A stretch of DNA of 64,000 nucleotides from assembly GCA_013423325.1 (NCBI GenBank), contig BLJB01000125.1, positions 148,702 to 212,701 on the forward strand, given 5' to 3'. The notes beneath the pieces were generated by a model that saw only the letters and a program-made list of their open reading frames with translations, was not told the origin of the DNA and searched no databases. This document shows positions 33,246 to 45,122 of this stretch, piece by piece. A program made the position numbers and the translations under genes. Every line of letters begins with the position of its first letter. Position 1 is the stretch's first letter. The DNA is from Usnea hakonensis. Lineage: Eukaryota > Ascomycota > Lecanoromycetes > Lecanorales > Parmeliaceae.

Positions 33246-35085
33246 CTATCCAGGACTGCCCCACCAGCCTCTTCTCAGGGCCCCCACCCCTGCCAAAGCT
33301 GCTCCATAAAGCCCTGCACAAAGCCAGAATGGTAGACCAAAAGGCAGGATTTTGCTTCGCAGAATGAAACTGAAAAGGGCCGACCAAAAAGGCGCCGCTG
33401 TCAAGCCAGCAACTGTATTGATCAGGCCCACGCGCACGTAGAAGTCAGCAACCGTTTGCCCCGGCGCAAGACTAAAGGTACCGTAGGAGGTCAACGAGTC
33501 TGCTAAGCCGATGCCGCTCGAGAAGATGCACAAAGATACTGTAAAAAGTCCAGCCGAGGCAAAAATTCCAGAGAAACCAAGACCGACTACGCCCACAAGA
33601 TATACCGCTAAAGAGATTTGTGTGATTAGAAGATCGATTTTCGGCGTGCTGAGATGAGGCGCTAAATATATTGTACGGAAGACCGGGAGACTGAAGATCA
33701 CGACGGAAGAGACGAGAGCTTTTAGTGCGAGGATGGCGTCGACTCTTGCGAAAGGCCAGGAAAGGACGAGGGACGTATATTGGGGGATGATGACTTGGAC
33801 GCTGTGGGCGAAAGAGTTCATGAGGAAGAGGCTTATTATAGTCAAGGTAGGGTTTTCGATCTTGAACAGAGTAAGTAGAGAAGCGTAGGATGTATACCAG
33901 GAGTCGAGGATGATGCGATGGAGGGAGGGCTGGTACGGAATTAGTCAAATGGACCCTGCGATTCTTTTTCGGCTGATTGTTACCTGGTTTCCATTTAAGA
34001 CCGCTGACCCTCTGGATGATGTGGGTGATGATCCGTGATCTACGACCGGGGAGAGGATCGGTACTGCGTCCGCTGCTAGTCTAGAGTCCCGCCCACAATG
34101 GCTGGGGATGAGTATGGCCATTGCCGCAGTCAATAGAAAGCATGTAACCGAGAGACCGTTGAGCAAGTAGACATGATGGCTGAGGAGTAGAGATGCAAAG
34201 GCTGCTCCCGCAAAGGTAGCTAGAAGCCAGATCCCAGTGATATAATTATAAGTCGTTGTCCTGGAGATCAATGAACACCTGAAGTAACTCGAAACTAGGA
34301 CCGGGTCGGGGAGTAATTGACATACAAATTATCTGGGTCAGAGATCTCGGCGATGCTTGTGATGACGATTATGGTTCGTGTCATGTCACCCCCTCCAATT
34401 ATCTCGAAAATGTACAACAAAAGGACTACGGGCGTTGCCCATGGTTGGCGTAGCCAGACTGAATTCACAGCGGATGAGTAACGAATGCATTCAGAGAGGC
34501 AAAAAAAATACGTACACACAATGATAGAGAGAGAGACGCCTATGGCTGAGCAAAACAAGCTCACTAGCATAAGACTCCGCAGGCCAACTCTAGCCAAGAG
34601 CTGCTTGTAAGTACCAAGGACTAACAGCGCTATAACGGAGCTGTGTCAGTACAAACATTTCCAACGACCTCTGTGACAAGAGGACAGGGCGTGGGCGCTT
34701 TACCGGGTAGCAATGTAAGAACGCTATCGATACCGACGATAATGGAGAGTGGGTATTGAACGCCTGCGAGCTTGCACAGACTTTCTTCGACGCCATTCTC
34801 AGAATCTATCTTGGTTGGGTCATTGCGTTGATAGTAGATCAGACATTGGGCCTGCTGAAAGAGGTAGACTCGAGAACTCTTGGTGAGGGTAACGGCGAGA
34901 TTACTGGCTGTGAGTACGATACTCATCAGAAGGATACGCCGACGGACCGACATGTTGGCCCGTGGGACTTCTTGGAACATGATGGTATTCACGCGTGGAA
35001 GCTGACTACTTCTGAGGCGAGGGGACAGAGGCGAACCATGGACATGGTTTTGGTCGGATAAAGGTTGCCAATCTGTCTGAGCCAT
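33246..35085 (-). CDS. Major facilitator superfamily transporter
   Basis: Exons on the minus strand: 35085-34704, 34629-34516, 34458-34326, 34260-33984, 33929-33246, giving 529 residues; all four introns are GT-AG and restore one frame. It is a multi-pass plasma- or vacuolar-membrane carrier with about 12 predicted hydrophobic segments, for example SLMLVSLFCSAIGVSLSIIV, GIWLLATFAGAAFASLLLSH and GVVGLGFSGIFASAGLFTV. The region CLIYYQRNDP..EESLCKL..VQYPLSIIVGIDS.LTLLP before the second helix pair is typical of a fungal MFS family found singly and in metabolite clusters. The loop after TM2 (LGTYKQLLARVGLRSLM) corresponds to the MFS motif A (G..aDr.GrR) in weakened form. Substrate cannot be inferred. 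A long hydrophilic N-terminus of about 45 residues precedes TM1. No biosynthetic genes adjoin it. Confidence 0.82.
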
Positions 35086-37160
35086 TTTTTGTGGGAGCAG
35101 GGGGGAGCTTTAAGTGAGAGTCTTGCCGCACGCTAAGGACGGATAGGAGTCAGGATCTTGGTTGATGACTTTATCATTCATGACGGACGGAAAGCCCAAA
35201 TGATCCTAAGACTGTGCCAGCGGGGGGGGGGGTGACATTGGGAGACTGGGGAGCTCACATTACTTCCAATGTCACTTGATACATGACGGCTTCACAGCTG
35301 ATTCGATCGTAACATGATGCGCAGTAGGTCATCCAAAGAGCGAGAGGAGGTGGAACAAGGGAACCGAGTAGGTTCAGCTGACGTTTCCGCCGAATACTCA
35401 ACGGCCCGCGAATGTAGAGTAAGGTAGCTGGCCGTTGCCAAGTGACAAGTGCCAGCGCCAACAGATAAGTTTACTCTAAGATACATGTACCTTACCTGCT
35501 TAGGTAAGGTAGATTGCATAATTAGAGTGGTGAACGTGGTCAGTTGCTACAGGAGTGCCGGACCTCGGCAATCTGAAAATAGCTAAGCTCGTAGAGTACC
35601 CCCTGTGCCCCTCTATCTAAGCGAGCCCACAAGCGTAAAGTCATAAGCCGAAGTTAGCTAGGTACCTTAACTTTTTTAGTTTAGGTAGACATGCTTCATC
35701 TTCAATTTTATCAGGTATATCAACAAGATAACTCTCCCTTGACACTTTTCTAAAGCGTTTGCCGATATCTTGCCAAGAAACAGAACATAGCAGGAGAATC
35801 TAGTATGGCTTTACGCTAAAATCCCCCCTACTTACCTTAGCGGAGGGCTATCTTTAGGCGGTTACACTTTTTAGTACGGTATAGATACGGTTCCCACAAC
35901 TCATAAAGCTCCCCTAAGGTATGATAGCCTAAGTATAGAAACCAGAATCGTGGTAGCAAATCTCCTGTTTTCTTGCCTCAACCCAAACAACAACACCACA
36001 TCTACCAGAGTCTGACTAGTCGGACTCGATCCTTGTCGGCGATTTTTGACCCTTTGCCCGATTCATAGCAAAAAGCCTCCCGATAGCTTCTGGCTTGACT
36101 ACTGCATCCGAATCCACTGCTGCCTGCCTTGAGAGTCAGACATCTGGTAATTGGGAGACTGGCCGTATGCCTGAAAGCTATTTGCCGACTTAGCTTCACA
36201 CCTGAGATATCGGAAGTCATGGTAGATAATCGTTCTTGCTCAATGAAGTCCTCGTTCGTAATGACGCCTTTTCTCTCATGCTTTGCTAAAGCTTCCGGAT
36301 GATGCTTGAGCTAGGTGTCCTGGTCCACTATAATTCTTCATTGTACCTCGTCTGCGGATCAATCTGTTGTAGTAGGATAGGGATATCAGGTAACACTCAA
36401 CACTACCCATGAATAAGTGTGCTTGTTTTATTCTCGCCCACAACCAGAAACTCGCCGCTCGAAGATCGCTTTGGGCTCGCGAACTTGTGCGGCCGATTGG
36501 CGACTCCTGCATCGTTGACTTTTAGTCTATGTTGTATGTCCTTTTTCTCGCTGACTGACTGTTGTATGTCTTGTGGCTCCTGCAGCACAAGGAATGCCAT
36601 TCCTATTCACCTTTCATGAGGCTTTCGGTTAGCTTTCTCTACTATTCATTGGCCAAAAAGTAAGAATCTCCCAAGATTTGAGCGTGAGGATTCTATCTCA
36701 GGTGCTGAGTGGCAGGTTTTGTTACAAGAAGAAGTCGTCAAACTTAAGCATCATGAAGAAGACACAAGACTATGACTCTGCCAAGAAGAAGAAGGACCGC
36801 GAGCATAAAGTAGTGTTCCTGCAGAAAACGAAGTTCAGGTGGGAGAAGGTCCTCAGGGTCTATACCAGAGAGACAAAATTTGCTTGATTTCGATGCAGAG
36901 GTGAGATTCAGACCATCTCGGGCTCGAATATTCTGGCTGAAAAGTTGCAGTATTCATTGTAGATTCTGATTGTACAGGCTATTCTATCGCCCGTGAGCAT
37001 AAACAATAGTATAGCGTGGAGCTGAGCTGATGCCCATCACAAAGAAGACAGTCTATGCTGCTGCGATCTCACGAACGACTCAAATCTGTCCTTAGGTGAT
37101 CTCGTCTTATTTCGACATAAATATAAATAATTAAGCTCGACCTGTAGATCCTGTCAGGTC
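35086..37160. other. Intergenic with GGTA/TACC motif clusters
   Basis: About 2 kb without a supportable gene. It includes a run of ten G near 35222 and dense TACCTTACCTGCTTAGGTAAGGTAG-like palindromic motifs near 35488-35515 and 35660-35690. Short frames at 36002-36220, 36403-36600 and 36678-36887 (Lys-rich) have no recognised features. Confidence 0.5.
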
Positions 37161-38124
37161 TCATCGACCGTCAGTCCCCAGCTCTAAGACTTGACCATCT
37201 GCTGAGAGCTCATTCCGTCGCGACGGGGTGGAATATTTCTCTACGATAGGTTTGACATAGGCGGGTGATTGGAAAGAAGCAGGTATTGTAGCTGAGACAT
37301 CTGGCATGAGTTTTTTTGACTTTCTTATCCGGTAGAATATGAAGGCTGCAGTAATTCCAAAGCCAAGAACAGCGCCTACAACTATTCCCGCAAGAGATCC
37401 AGCTCCAAGACCGGAGCTATTGGTAGACGAAGGGGTCAAGACTGACTGAGAAGAGGAGATTGTAGATTTTGCAGATGTAGACAGCGCCGATGGAGAAGTA
37501 TCTGATATCGTGACGGTAACCCGTGAAACGGCAGGGGTAGACAACGCTGATGGAGAATTATTTGATGTCGTGACAGTAACCCTTGAAACGGCAGCTGTGG
37601 CCAAAGATGAGGGAATAGGTGCCTGAGAGGATGTCTGAGCAGAATCCTTGGGAGTTGTAGACGCAGTAAATGTTGAAGATGCAGTCACATCCTGGCTCCA
37701 AGTCACCGCTCTAGCCTGTACTGACGTATCGACTGTGAAGATCGCGCCAAGATATTGCTGGTGTGTACCATCGGACGCCGTGAAATCGAAGTTGAGCTGA
37801 CCGAGATAAGAGCTATCTGCGACGTCTAAAGGGATGATCTGAGTGCCGTTCGCATTTGCAGTTCGATTGAGGCCTGCAGATGATGTAGATACACAATTAG
37901 CACTCATTTACGGATAGATGCATTGAGGTCCGACTTCGACTACAAGGACGAAGCTTTGACATACCGATCCTCCATGGAGACGAACCAGGCCAAAAGTATA
38001 AGGAGAGAAGGCAATCGGTAGGATTTGAGTCAAAGGTGGACCACGAGGTTGCCACGCTGTCGATGAAGTTAAAAACGAGCGTGGCACGTTGAGGTGGATA
38101 GGAAAATTCGCCAGCTGACGACAT
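37161..38124 (-). CDS. Ser/Thr-rich single-pass membrane protein
   Basis: Exons 38124-37965 and 37873-37161 give 290 residues. The intron (donor ATCG|GTATGT, acceptor CTGCAG) joins WRIG to LNRTANANGTQIIPLDVADS in frame. The N-terminal globular ectodomain (GEFSYPP...FNFIDSVATSWSTF) resembles the common fungal surface-protein class with an ectodomain, a Ser/Thr-rich O-glycosylated stalk (residues about 115-200), a transmembrane helix (GSLAGIVVGAVLGFGITAAF) and a short basic cytoplasmic tail starting RIRKSKK. Such proteins sit in the plasma membrane spanning the wall; sensor function is only inferred. The stalk holds a 60-bp tandem repeat (37477-37596). A signal peptide is expected but missing in this model: MTSPLFGISILSALAVLPQ encoded from 38248 would fit, yet no canonical intron joins it in frame, so the 5' end is unresolved. 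Confidence 0.6.
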
Positions 38125-38987
38125 TTTTAGACCTTATTGCTCGTACCAAGGTGAAAGAATTGGGTTTTGTTGAAAGAAGATATCTCGAAATTTGAGGGAG
38201 GACCGCGAGGGCAGAAAGAATCGAAATACCAAATAAAGGAGAAGTCATGATGCGTCTTTTTCTAGAGGATTCCAAGATTACAAGTTTCATCCGTTCTAAT
38301 GCGTTCAATCAGTGGTCGTCAACGAGGCACGGTTACCTGGGATTTGAAATGGAGAAATTGTCTGGAGGAGTCCAGACACAGCCTTTGTGCACAACGGCTC
38401 CGGGTTCAGACTCAAAATAGAAATTCGAGCATCAACATCATGCCGCAGTTGAAGCGGACATTTAGAAATGAACAACGTAGCCTAAAGCTGCTATGTAGAA
38501 TGGATAATGTGGTTCGGGTAAAGCTGCAGCAAAGTGTACTCGCCCCTTAGACATCGATAAGGTAGGTAGGTAGTCAATGCTCCGGCTCTCCCCCCTACTG
38601 CGAGCTAGGGACGTGCCGTGCGCAAGGTAGGTAAGGTAGTATTGGGATTCATGGTTTTCAATGTGGAATTTGAAAAATAATTGTGGCCCGATGGTAGCTC
38701 CGTACTTCCGTAGCCGTGCCGGCTGCAGGAACCCCCCTTAGAAACTTTCGATAGGCTCTTCAAGAAATATATCATTCATAGTCCTACACAATGTCATATA
38801 ATTGAAGTACTGACGGTCATTTATCAGTTCTTTCGAAGGAGAGGGATGATCATAATCTAAGGTGATAGGAGGGTCCTTCTATTCATAAGTGTTCTCGTGG
38901 AAAGATGGTGGGTTCTAAAGGAGACTAGGATGTAGGTGGTTCTAATCGACTCCCTTCCAGCCCCCACTACTCCAAAGCTTTACCGCC
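38125..38987. other. Intergenic
   Basis: Contains the possible signal-peptide exon of the preceding gene (38192-38248) and repeated AAGGTAGGTAGGTAG / AAGGTAGGTAAGGTAG motifs near 38562-38577 and 38624-38639. No other feature recognised. Confidence 0.5.
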
Positions 38988-40043
38988 CTACACGCTAAGC
39001 GCCTTCCTCTTCCTCTCGCCCTTCTCCAGCATAAACATCTTACGAAACACGCCTTGGAATTCCGACTCCCCACTTGAACCCTCGCTCGACATAGGCACTG
39101 TCGATCCCTCCTGCCGCATGCCACGCTTCCGTCCCTCTGTCATAAACCCACGGAGGGCCTTTTGAAAATCTGAGTCCTGGGCCACGCTTTGGGTTTCTGA
39201 TAGAGGTCTGTAGTTGCTGCGTCGCTTCATCGTGATCTCAGAGGTGTCTTCGTCAAGGTCTTGGTGGTTGATTTCGTCCCCATTTTGCAATCCACGGAAA
39301 GCTTTGGCGGCGTGAGTGTTGGCTATGTCGGTTTGATCTATCCACTTTTCAATCTTCTTGGACTCGCGAGCGGTGATGACGTTGGCTGTGGTTTTTGATG
39401 GGCCAGCTGGCTCAGCGTCTACATGGCTCGCGTCCTCCGGCGAAGCAATATTTTCCTCACCCAAGTGGTGAGTTTCATTGGTCGTCTTCGCGGTTTCAGT
39501 GGGCAGTTTTGGTAGACTATTATCACTGGCTGCAGGCGTGGAAGGAGGAGTCTCGATCACCGTGCGTAAGAGAGTTGGTGGTGAGGGCTTCCGCGTCGTT
39601 TCGACGACCTCTTGTGGTGCTGAATCCTCGCGTTGTTCCCCATGGATCGGAATGACGTCGAATATCTCTTGCAATTCCGACATCTCGTGATACTTCCCTT
39701 GACCCGGCGTGACATCGGCAGCTTCTTGTGAGGCTGGTATTTTCTTATCAACAACATTCAGAGTCTCTGTTGACTCGAGTGAGATTGACTCGCGTGAAGT
39801 CAGATCATCGAAGTGGAACCCAAGACGACCAACGAATAGGAACGTCAAGAAGATGCTCAAGCAAAGTGCATAGAGAATATAGTTGGCGATTGTGCGGAAA
39901 AACCCCACGGGGTTGAAAATCACGCAGATGCAAGTGGAGATGCTTGATAAGCATAGGCTGATACTGAGGATGTAGAAGAGGAACATGACCGCGACATTGA
40001 GGGTTATTGGATTGTCATATCTGGAGCTCCTGGGTCGATCCAT
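38988..40043 (-). CDS. Two-helix membrane protein of unknown function
   Basis: A single-exon frame of 351 residues. Two hydrophobic helices lie at the N-terminus: residues about 15-45 (VAVMFLFYILSISLCL and onward) and about 50-72 (ANYILYALCLSIFLTFLFVG). There is no cleavable signal, so both ends probably face the same side. The remaining 280 residues are hydrophilic, rich in Glu, Ser, Thr and Pro, with charged helical segments SKKIEKWIDQTD and FQKALRGFMTEGRKRGMRQE and a C-terminal FQGVFRKMFMLEKGERKRK. No domain recognised. It is transcribed divergently from the 40453 gene with about 410 bases between the starts. Confidence 0.6.
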   Translation of the reverse strand: MDRPRSSRYDNPITLNVAVMFLFYILSISLCLSSISTCICVIFNPVGFFRTIANYILYALCLSIFLTFLFVGRLGFHFDDLTSRESISLESTETLNVVDKKIPASQEAADVTPGQGKYHEMSELQEIFDVIPIHGEQREDSAPQEVVETTRKPSPPTLLRTVIETPPSTPAASDNSLPKLPTETAKTTNETHHLGEENIASPEDASHVDAEPAGPSKTTANVITARESKKIEKWIDQTDIANTHAAKAFRGLQNGDEINHQDLDEDTSEITMKRRSNYRPLSETQSVAQDSDFQKALRGFMTEGRKRGMRQEGSTVPMSSEGSSGESEFQGVFRKMFMLEKGERKRKALSV

Positions 40044-40452
40044 GGTTGGAATGACGGTGTGGGAGCTGGTTGGTGCTTGGTTTCGATCTGTCGCAGTTGC
40101 GTGGCTGATACAAATGAGTATGTTGAAGGCTAGAGATTACTTTTAAAACTAGCTCTTCAACTAGTGTTGAATAGAAATAGTGTTGAACAGATCAACGAGA
40201 AAAAGAAGCGGAGCCAAAAGAGACTGAAAAGCAGCTCATTGTAATCAGCAGCAACAAAGACATAGTCGAGCAATAATACAATAACGCCTTTGTTCATAGC
40301 GCCTTCCAACTTGGAAACCCTACAACCCTCGAGCAACAACACCTTTGTTTGTGGCTAGGTCGGTAAAGAAGCTCGATCGCAGTCTGGTCTTCCTCTTGTC
40401 TTAGTCTGTTAAGCTCCACCAACACGACTTCACAGCTTTCACCATTGACACC

Positions 40453-41046
40453 ATGAATAAAGTCCAGAACATGGGTTGTTCAGCCGATCCCCAGTCTGCA
40501 TATAGCCCCGAATCTGCAAATATGCCGAGACGACAGGCGTGGAACACAGCGGACATCCTCTGCATGGGCGACGACTTCTCCTACGCCGATGCTTTGAAGG
40601 AAATCATATACTTATGGAACGAATGGGCCGACACGGTCGAGAACATTCTTCGCGGCATGATCAACCAGATAGAAGAATTAGACATCGCCTACGACGACTA
40701 CCTCACCCTCGTCAGACAATTCGCATCATACCCCGCACGTCCAACTCTCCTCGCAGCTACAGATCTCCGAGTCGACCCTGAAATTTACGTGAGCTGCGTC
40801 TGGAACGCGTGGGCAGACAGGGTTGAGAAGGTCGTCATCGACATGAGGCGACTCATCGCTCATAGTGTTCCATTGCCGAGGGAGAAACAGGGGATGCGAG
40901 AAGGCGACCTTGTTGATTTCAGTTTGGATCTTTCAAAGCAGGATCCTTCGCCGATGCATATGGCTGCTCATTTGCGGAAGATGTTGGGCGATGGCACTGT
41001 TACCCGCGATGAATTGGCCGATGTTATGGAGGATCTGAGGCTCTAG
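40453..41046 (+). CDS. Small acidic protein with duplicated W-x-x-W-A-D helix
   Basis: A single-exon frame of 197 residues with an ATG in good context (CACCATGAAT). No signal peptide, membrane segment or known domain. Two related amphipathic helices occur: residues about 54-70 (LWNEWADTVENILRGM) and 116-131 (VWNAWADRVEKVVIDM), suggesting an internal duplication of a helix-loop unit. The C-terminus is an acidic helix ending in MLGDGTVTRDELADVMEDLR, which resembles half of an EF-hand in spacing (DGTVTRDEL) but lacks a full calcium loop. Function unknown. Confidence 0.55.
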   Translation: MNKVQNMGCSADPQSAYSPESANMPRRQAWNTADILCMGDDFSYADALKEIIYLWNEWADTVENILRGMINQIEELDIAYDDYLTLVRQFASYPARPTLLAATDLRVDPEIYVSCVWNAWADRVEKVVIDMRRLIAHSVPLPREKQGMREGDLVDFSLDLSKQDPSPMHMAAHLRKMLGDGTVTRDELADVMEDLRL

Positions 41047-42849
41047 TAATCGTTGGTTACGGATCTGTGGCGGAGAAAGGAGAATCTTGTTTGGTCAAGA
41101 TCTGTCTGTTTGCTGAATGTAGCAGCATTCTATTCATTTACCAATCTGTTATTGAAGTAAGATGGCTCCTACGTGTAGTCCAGTATCTGTTCGGAGTGGT
41201 AGGGATTTAGAATGCAAGTACACTCTGCCTAAACCTGTTGCAAGCGCGGTGAGTAGGGGTTCGCGGCACAATCTCAACTACCTAATCGGCAAACGCAGTA
41301 AGAATGAGTAATCGCCATTGTGGCAATGTGTTCCTCTAATAGAAAGCATGTAGACTCCATGCCGTTCGCGATATGAGAAACAATGATCTGATGCCATGCC
41401 CGCTGGTTCTTACAAAAACGTTGTTGACACAGCCCTAAGCCTCCTGTAACGTTGTTCGACCTGATTAGGGATTGCGCGACTGGCCATCGTCAACTGAGAC
41501 CTCCTTGTACCACCAACAGTACAATGCATATGAGAGAGTTGGATCATTCCATCATCTATCAGTTCCCGACAGTCGCAAACAGGCGCCTGGAAGCTCAAAT
41601 ATTAATTGCGAGCCTATGGATCTAACAGAATCAGCACAATGGCAGCCTCCTTCAGAGCAGCAACGGCAATTGCCCACAGCACAAGGTCTCCGATGCGTCT
41701 CGATGTAGATCCTCTCTCACTTGGCTTCCACATCTTCTCGGTTCGCTATGATAGCCAAACACACACTATCTGCGGTACCAGCTACGTCACGGGATGGGTA
41801 ATTGGCCTGTGGTACCTTTCGAACGACCGTGCTCCTCTCCATGAGTCTATTAGGATCCTTTATCTCACTCCTCGGGGCACGCTGCCGTCCAGGTTTTCAC
41901 TTGATACCTTAGGATGGGTTTCAATTATACGGGTGAGGTTCTTGAGATTCAGCGTCAATATCTCAAGCGAGACCGTATTTCTTGAGGAGACATTCCAACG
42001 GCGGCAGTTTTGCGCTTGGATATGCTCAGCAATATACCTCTCACATAGGGAAGCTGGTGTTGCTTGTCCACAAGTTGCAGAAAAAAAGATCCAATTTTCA
42101 AGAGTGCCAGGGAGCGGCGGCATATATTAAAAGCAGACACCGGCGAGGAGATGCACGATAGACTGGCCGGCATTTTGCCCTTCTGCTTCGCCAATCCAAC
42201 AGATTTTGCGCCAAAGATGCTGGAGATCATGTTGAACATGCCATCTGCTGGGGCCCTAAATCATCGGCCTGCACTTATAGCGAAAGGCCCACATACCCAT
42301 TTAATGATATGGGTAAGGTGGAAACAGACTCTGATCGTGGTTGGCCGCGAAGATCCTCTTTGAAATGTGAAAGCTGCGCACGCTGAGACAGCCAGGTCAG
42401 TGTTGGTCACTTTCGAGAACTATGGCCAAGTTACCTAGATTGAGAACAAGGAGTGCTTAGACGTTGTAAGCCTTTTAACGAGTATAAGAGAATTACTCAT
42501 CATTAGTCGAGAGGATGACAAAATACATCAGTGACTGTTGACACATGAATTGTATGTTGAGGAATGAAGTAGAGGGAATTGGGAGGTCTGTCAGAGATTT
42601 TGATCGGCACATCCTTGAAGAGTACCTTAGTTTGTCATGTCCAAGGCTCCAAGTTGCCCCGCAATACCATCATGTCTCTAAAAGCCATCCGCCTTAATGG
42701 TTGGGTTTGAGGCACTTTTTCTCCGCCGCAAATGGCCTAGTTTGCTGACTTAAGTTCCCCAATCTTTTGTGCGCCAAATTCAAGAAAGTCTGAAGAGCTA
42801 TAAGCATGGGAATTCCAACATTTTCATTATTCTTTTCAACATCAACGCA
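41047..42849. other. Intergenic with possible decayed gene
   Basis: Plus frame 41606-42130 (with GFHIFSVRYDSQTHTICGTS and GWVIGLWYLS) and plus frame 42064-42363 overlap in different registers; no splice model or domain supports them. They may be a decayed gene. The final 400 bases are the AKR promoter. Confidence 0.4.
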
Positions 42850-44120
42850 ATGTCTCGTGTGAAGGTACTCTTTGGAACGGCCTCATTTGGCTCACAGCCT
42901 ACGGAAATGAGTCAAGACTTCCTCGACGTTCTTAAGAAACACAAAGTCAAGGACCTTGATACTGCTCGCACTTATGTGAGCAATGGAGGGTCTTCAAAAG
43001 TCAAGTCCAGGAGCTGACTGCATCTGCCTACAGGAAGGAAGTGAGAGGGCCCTGAAAGAGCTAGGCGCAACATCAAGCTTCACCATTCATACCAAAGCCC
43101 CAGGATTTGTCAAAAATTCTGGAACAAAAGCATCGATACTGGCAGCGGCGAAGCAGAGCTTCGAAGATCTGGGTGTCAAGAGTGTATGATTTTGCTGGTC
43201 CTCAGACCCGGTTTAAAGGCCGCTCACGTTTCCTTGCAAAGGTCGAAACTTATTTCGTGCACTCTCCAGACCCCGGCACTCCCATTGAACAGACGGTCGA
43301 CGGTATGCAATTGGTCTATGCGTCAGGCAAATACAAGCACGTAGGTCAAACATGCGTAGTGCATTGCACTAGAATGTCCAGCTCTGAAGCTTATGTGGAA
43401 GCTTATGTGGTCGACAGTTTGGTCTCTCGAACTTTGAGCCGGAGGATGTGGGTAGGATACACGAATATGCCAAGTCGAAAGGATACGTCCTGCCAACGGT
43501 CTTCCAGGGGACTTACAACCCCGTCGCTCGCCAATACGATACGACTCTCTTCCCACTCCTTCGAAACCTCAATATCGCCTTTCATGCGTGTTCCCCTCTC
43601 GCTAGTGGATTCCTCATGAAGGATGCGCAGACGCTCGGTATGGACGATATTCCAGGGTCGACCTCCCGAGTCATAAGGCCGTCCAATGACAGAGATACCA
43701 GACCGTCGCTGCTCGCGGCATTGTCTGAATGGGAAGCGATTGCCTATGAGGCTCGTGTGTCCAAGGCTGCGTTGGCCTATCGATGGTTGACGTACAACTC
43801 AAGGCTGAGCGCTGAGCATGGCGATGGTATGATCGTACGTATACTCGAAACCTATATCACCTCCTCCAATTTGAGTTCAGAGTCTTGGCCCATATCTGCT
43901 AAGTTGACGCTTTCGAAACACATTTTAAGGCGCAAGTCTTCCTTTTGAACCGGGTGCTGACCCGGACTTTTGTTCGCAGATCGGAGCGACTCGAGGGTCA
44001 CAACTGGAAGAACATCTGAGAGCGATCGAGGACGGGCCCTTAGACGAAAATATCGCGAAGAAGATTGACAAGGTGTGGGAGCTTGTGAAAGATGAGGCTC
44101 CTATTGATTGTTCTCATTAG
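42850..44120 (+). CDS. Aldo/keto reductase (AKR7/aflatoxin-aldehyde-reductase type)
   Basis: Exons 42850-42975, 43034-43183, 43242-43340, 43418-43834 and 43980-44120 give 310 residues; every intron is GT-AG and keeps the frame. It is a cytosolic NADPH-dependent (alpha/beta)8 reductase of aldehydes and ketones. The catalytic tetrad is complete: Asp37 and Tyr42 in LDTARTY, Lys63 in TIHTKAPGF, His99 in YFVHSPDPGTP. FGLSNFEPEDV and the C-terminal IGATRGSQLEEHLRAIEDGP are the AKR cofactor-binding signatures. The start at 42850 gives the usual MSRVKVLFGTASFG beta-strand. AKR7 proteins are about 320-340 residues, so this one is slightly short. Physiological substrate unknown; AKR7 members detoxify dialdehydes. 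No cluster context. Confidence 0.88.
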
Positions 44121-45122
44121 TGAGCGTCCAGCTTTGCGATCCCACATTTGAATAGATGAAGACATAAATGATTGCATAATTGAGCATCTGGCATACCGCG
44201 TGACCCTGTAAGAAAAGGCGCAAGTATATGGAAACATTGATTACTCCAATGCTGTAGAGATACAGTAATAGGAGACCAACTCACAGTCACACTGAACAAC
44301 ATGAGGATCGGCGCTATAAGACTTGGCGGCAGGGGTGGGGCTTCCAGGGGGGCAGAGCTTGAGCGACAGCGATGAGATTGACATCCCTTGACTACTTACT
44401 CCATCTCACCCATGATAAGGTAGTATACAACGCTCAATTCGCGTTTCCGTTCTTGCGAACTTTCCACCGGGTTCCTCCGCCCTTCTTTACCCTTGATTCC
44501 GCCTTCCACAGACAGGAGACCCGTGCTCAAGCCTGCCTCTCCCTGGCGCTGCGGTCTCTGAAAAGGTCGAAGTGATTATGCAGCCAACCGCTCGACCAAT
44601 ATAATCCTTCCGGATTCATCGCTTCTTCAAAATCAACCGAATAGCGGGTTGTACCTCGCACAATAGAAGCGGCAGGCCTGTCCTGCGCCGCCTCCTCCTC
44701 TACGGACAATACAAATCGGCTTCGGCACCCGTGCACAGGTACATCTCGCGGCACGGAGAGCTTACTGTACAAATCCTCCCCTGAAGCCTTCCTCGGACTG
44801 TAATCCCACGCTTCCATCTGCTGGAATACGCGACAAACAATCAATATATAAGCTATTGATATTCATACAATAGGAGGAGAATGGTCGGATCAAACTGAAA
44901 AAATGGGGAAGCACTGGAAAGCTGATCGAAATTGGCATCTGTCTTGACCGTGGAATCGATCAGAAGAAACCCACATTTCCACCGTTGCAGTACAGGAACT
45001 ACTTGTATGCCAGTCTACGCGCTGTCATCGCTGTGGGACCTCCCCTCGGGTCTCTTGCGCGGTGTTCACCGCATTGCCGAATACTGCATTGTACTTGAAT
45101 TTAGATACTAGTAGTGACTGAT
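44121..45122. other. Intergenic
   Basis: A minus frame at 44527-44844 (105 codons, with TRYSVDFEEAMNPEGLYW) is the only one of note; without homology or introns it cannot be called a gene. The region 44860-45122 is the promoter of the MIT gene. Confidence 0.45.

Noticed and set aside
33472..33948. 158-codon minus frame overlapping the MFS gene
   Set aside because: Lies in another register across exon 5 of the MFS gene, His/Pro/Ser-rich shadow frame.
40990..41046. EF-hand in the 40453-41046 protein
   Set aside because: DGTVTRDEL resembles the second half of a calcium loop, but the first half of the loop and the entering helix pattern are absent.
43448..43948. Single long frame as the whole reductase
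   Set aside because: It is only exon 4 with read-through into intron 4; the five-exon model restores all AKR motifs.
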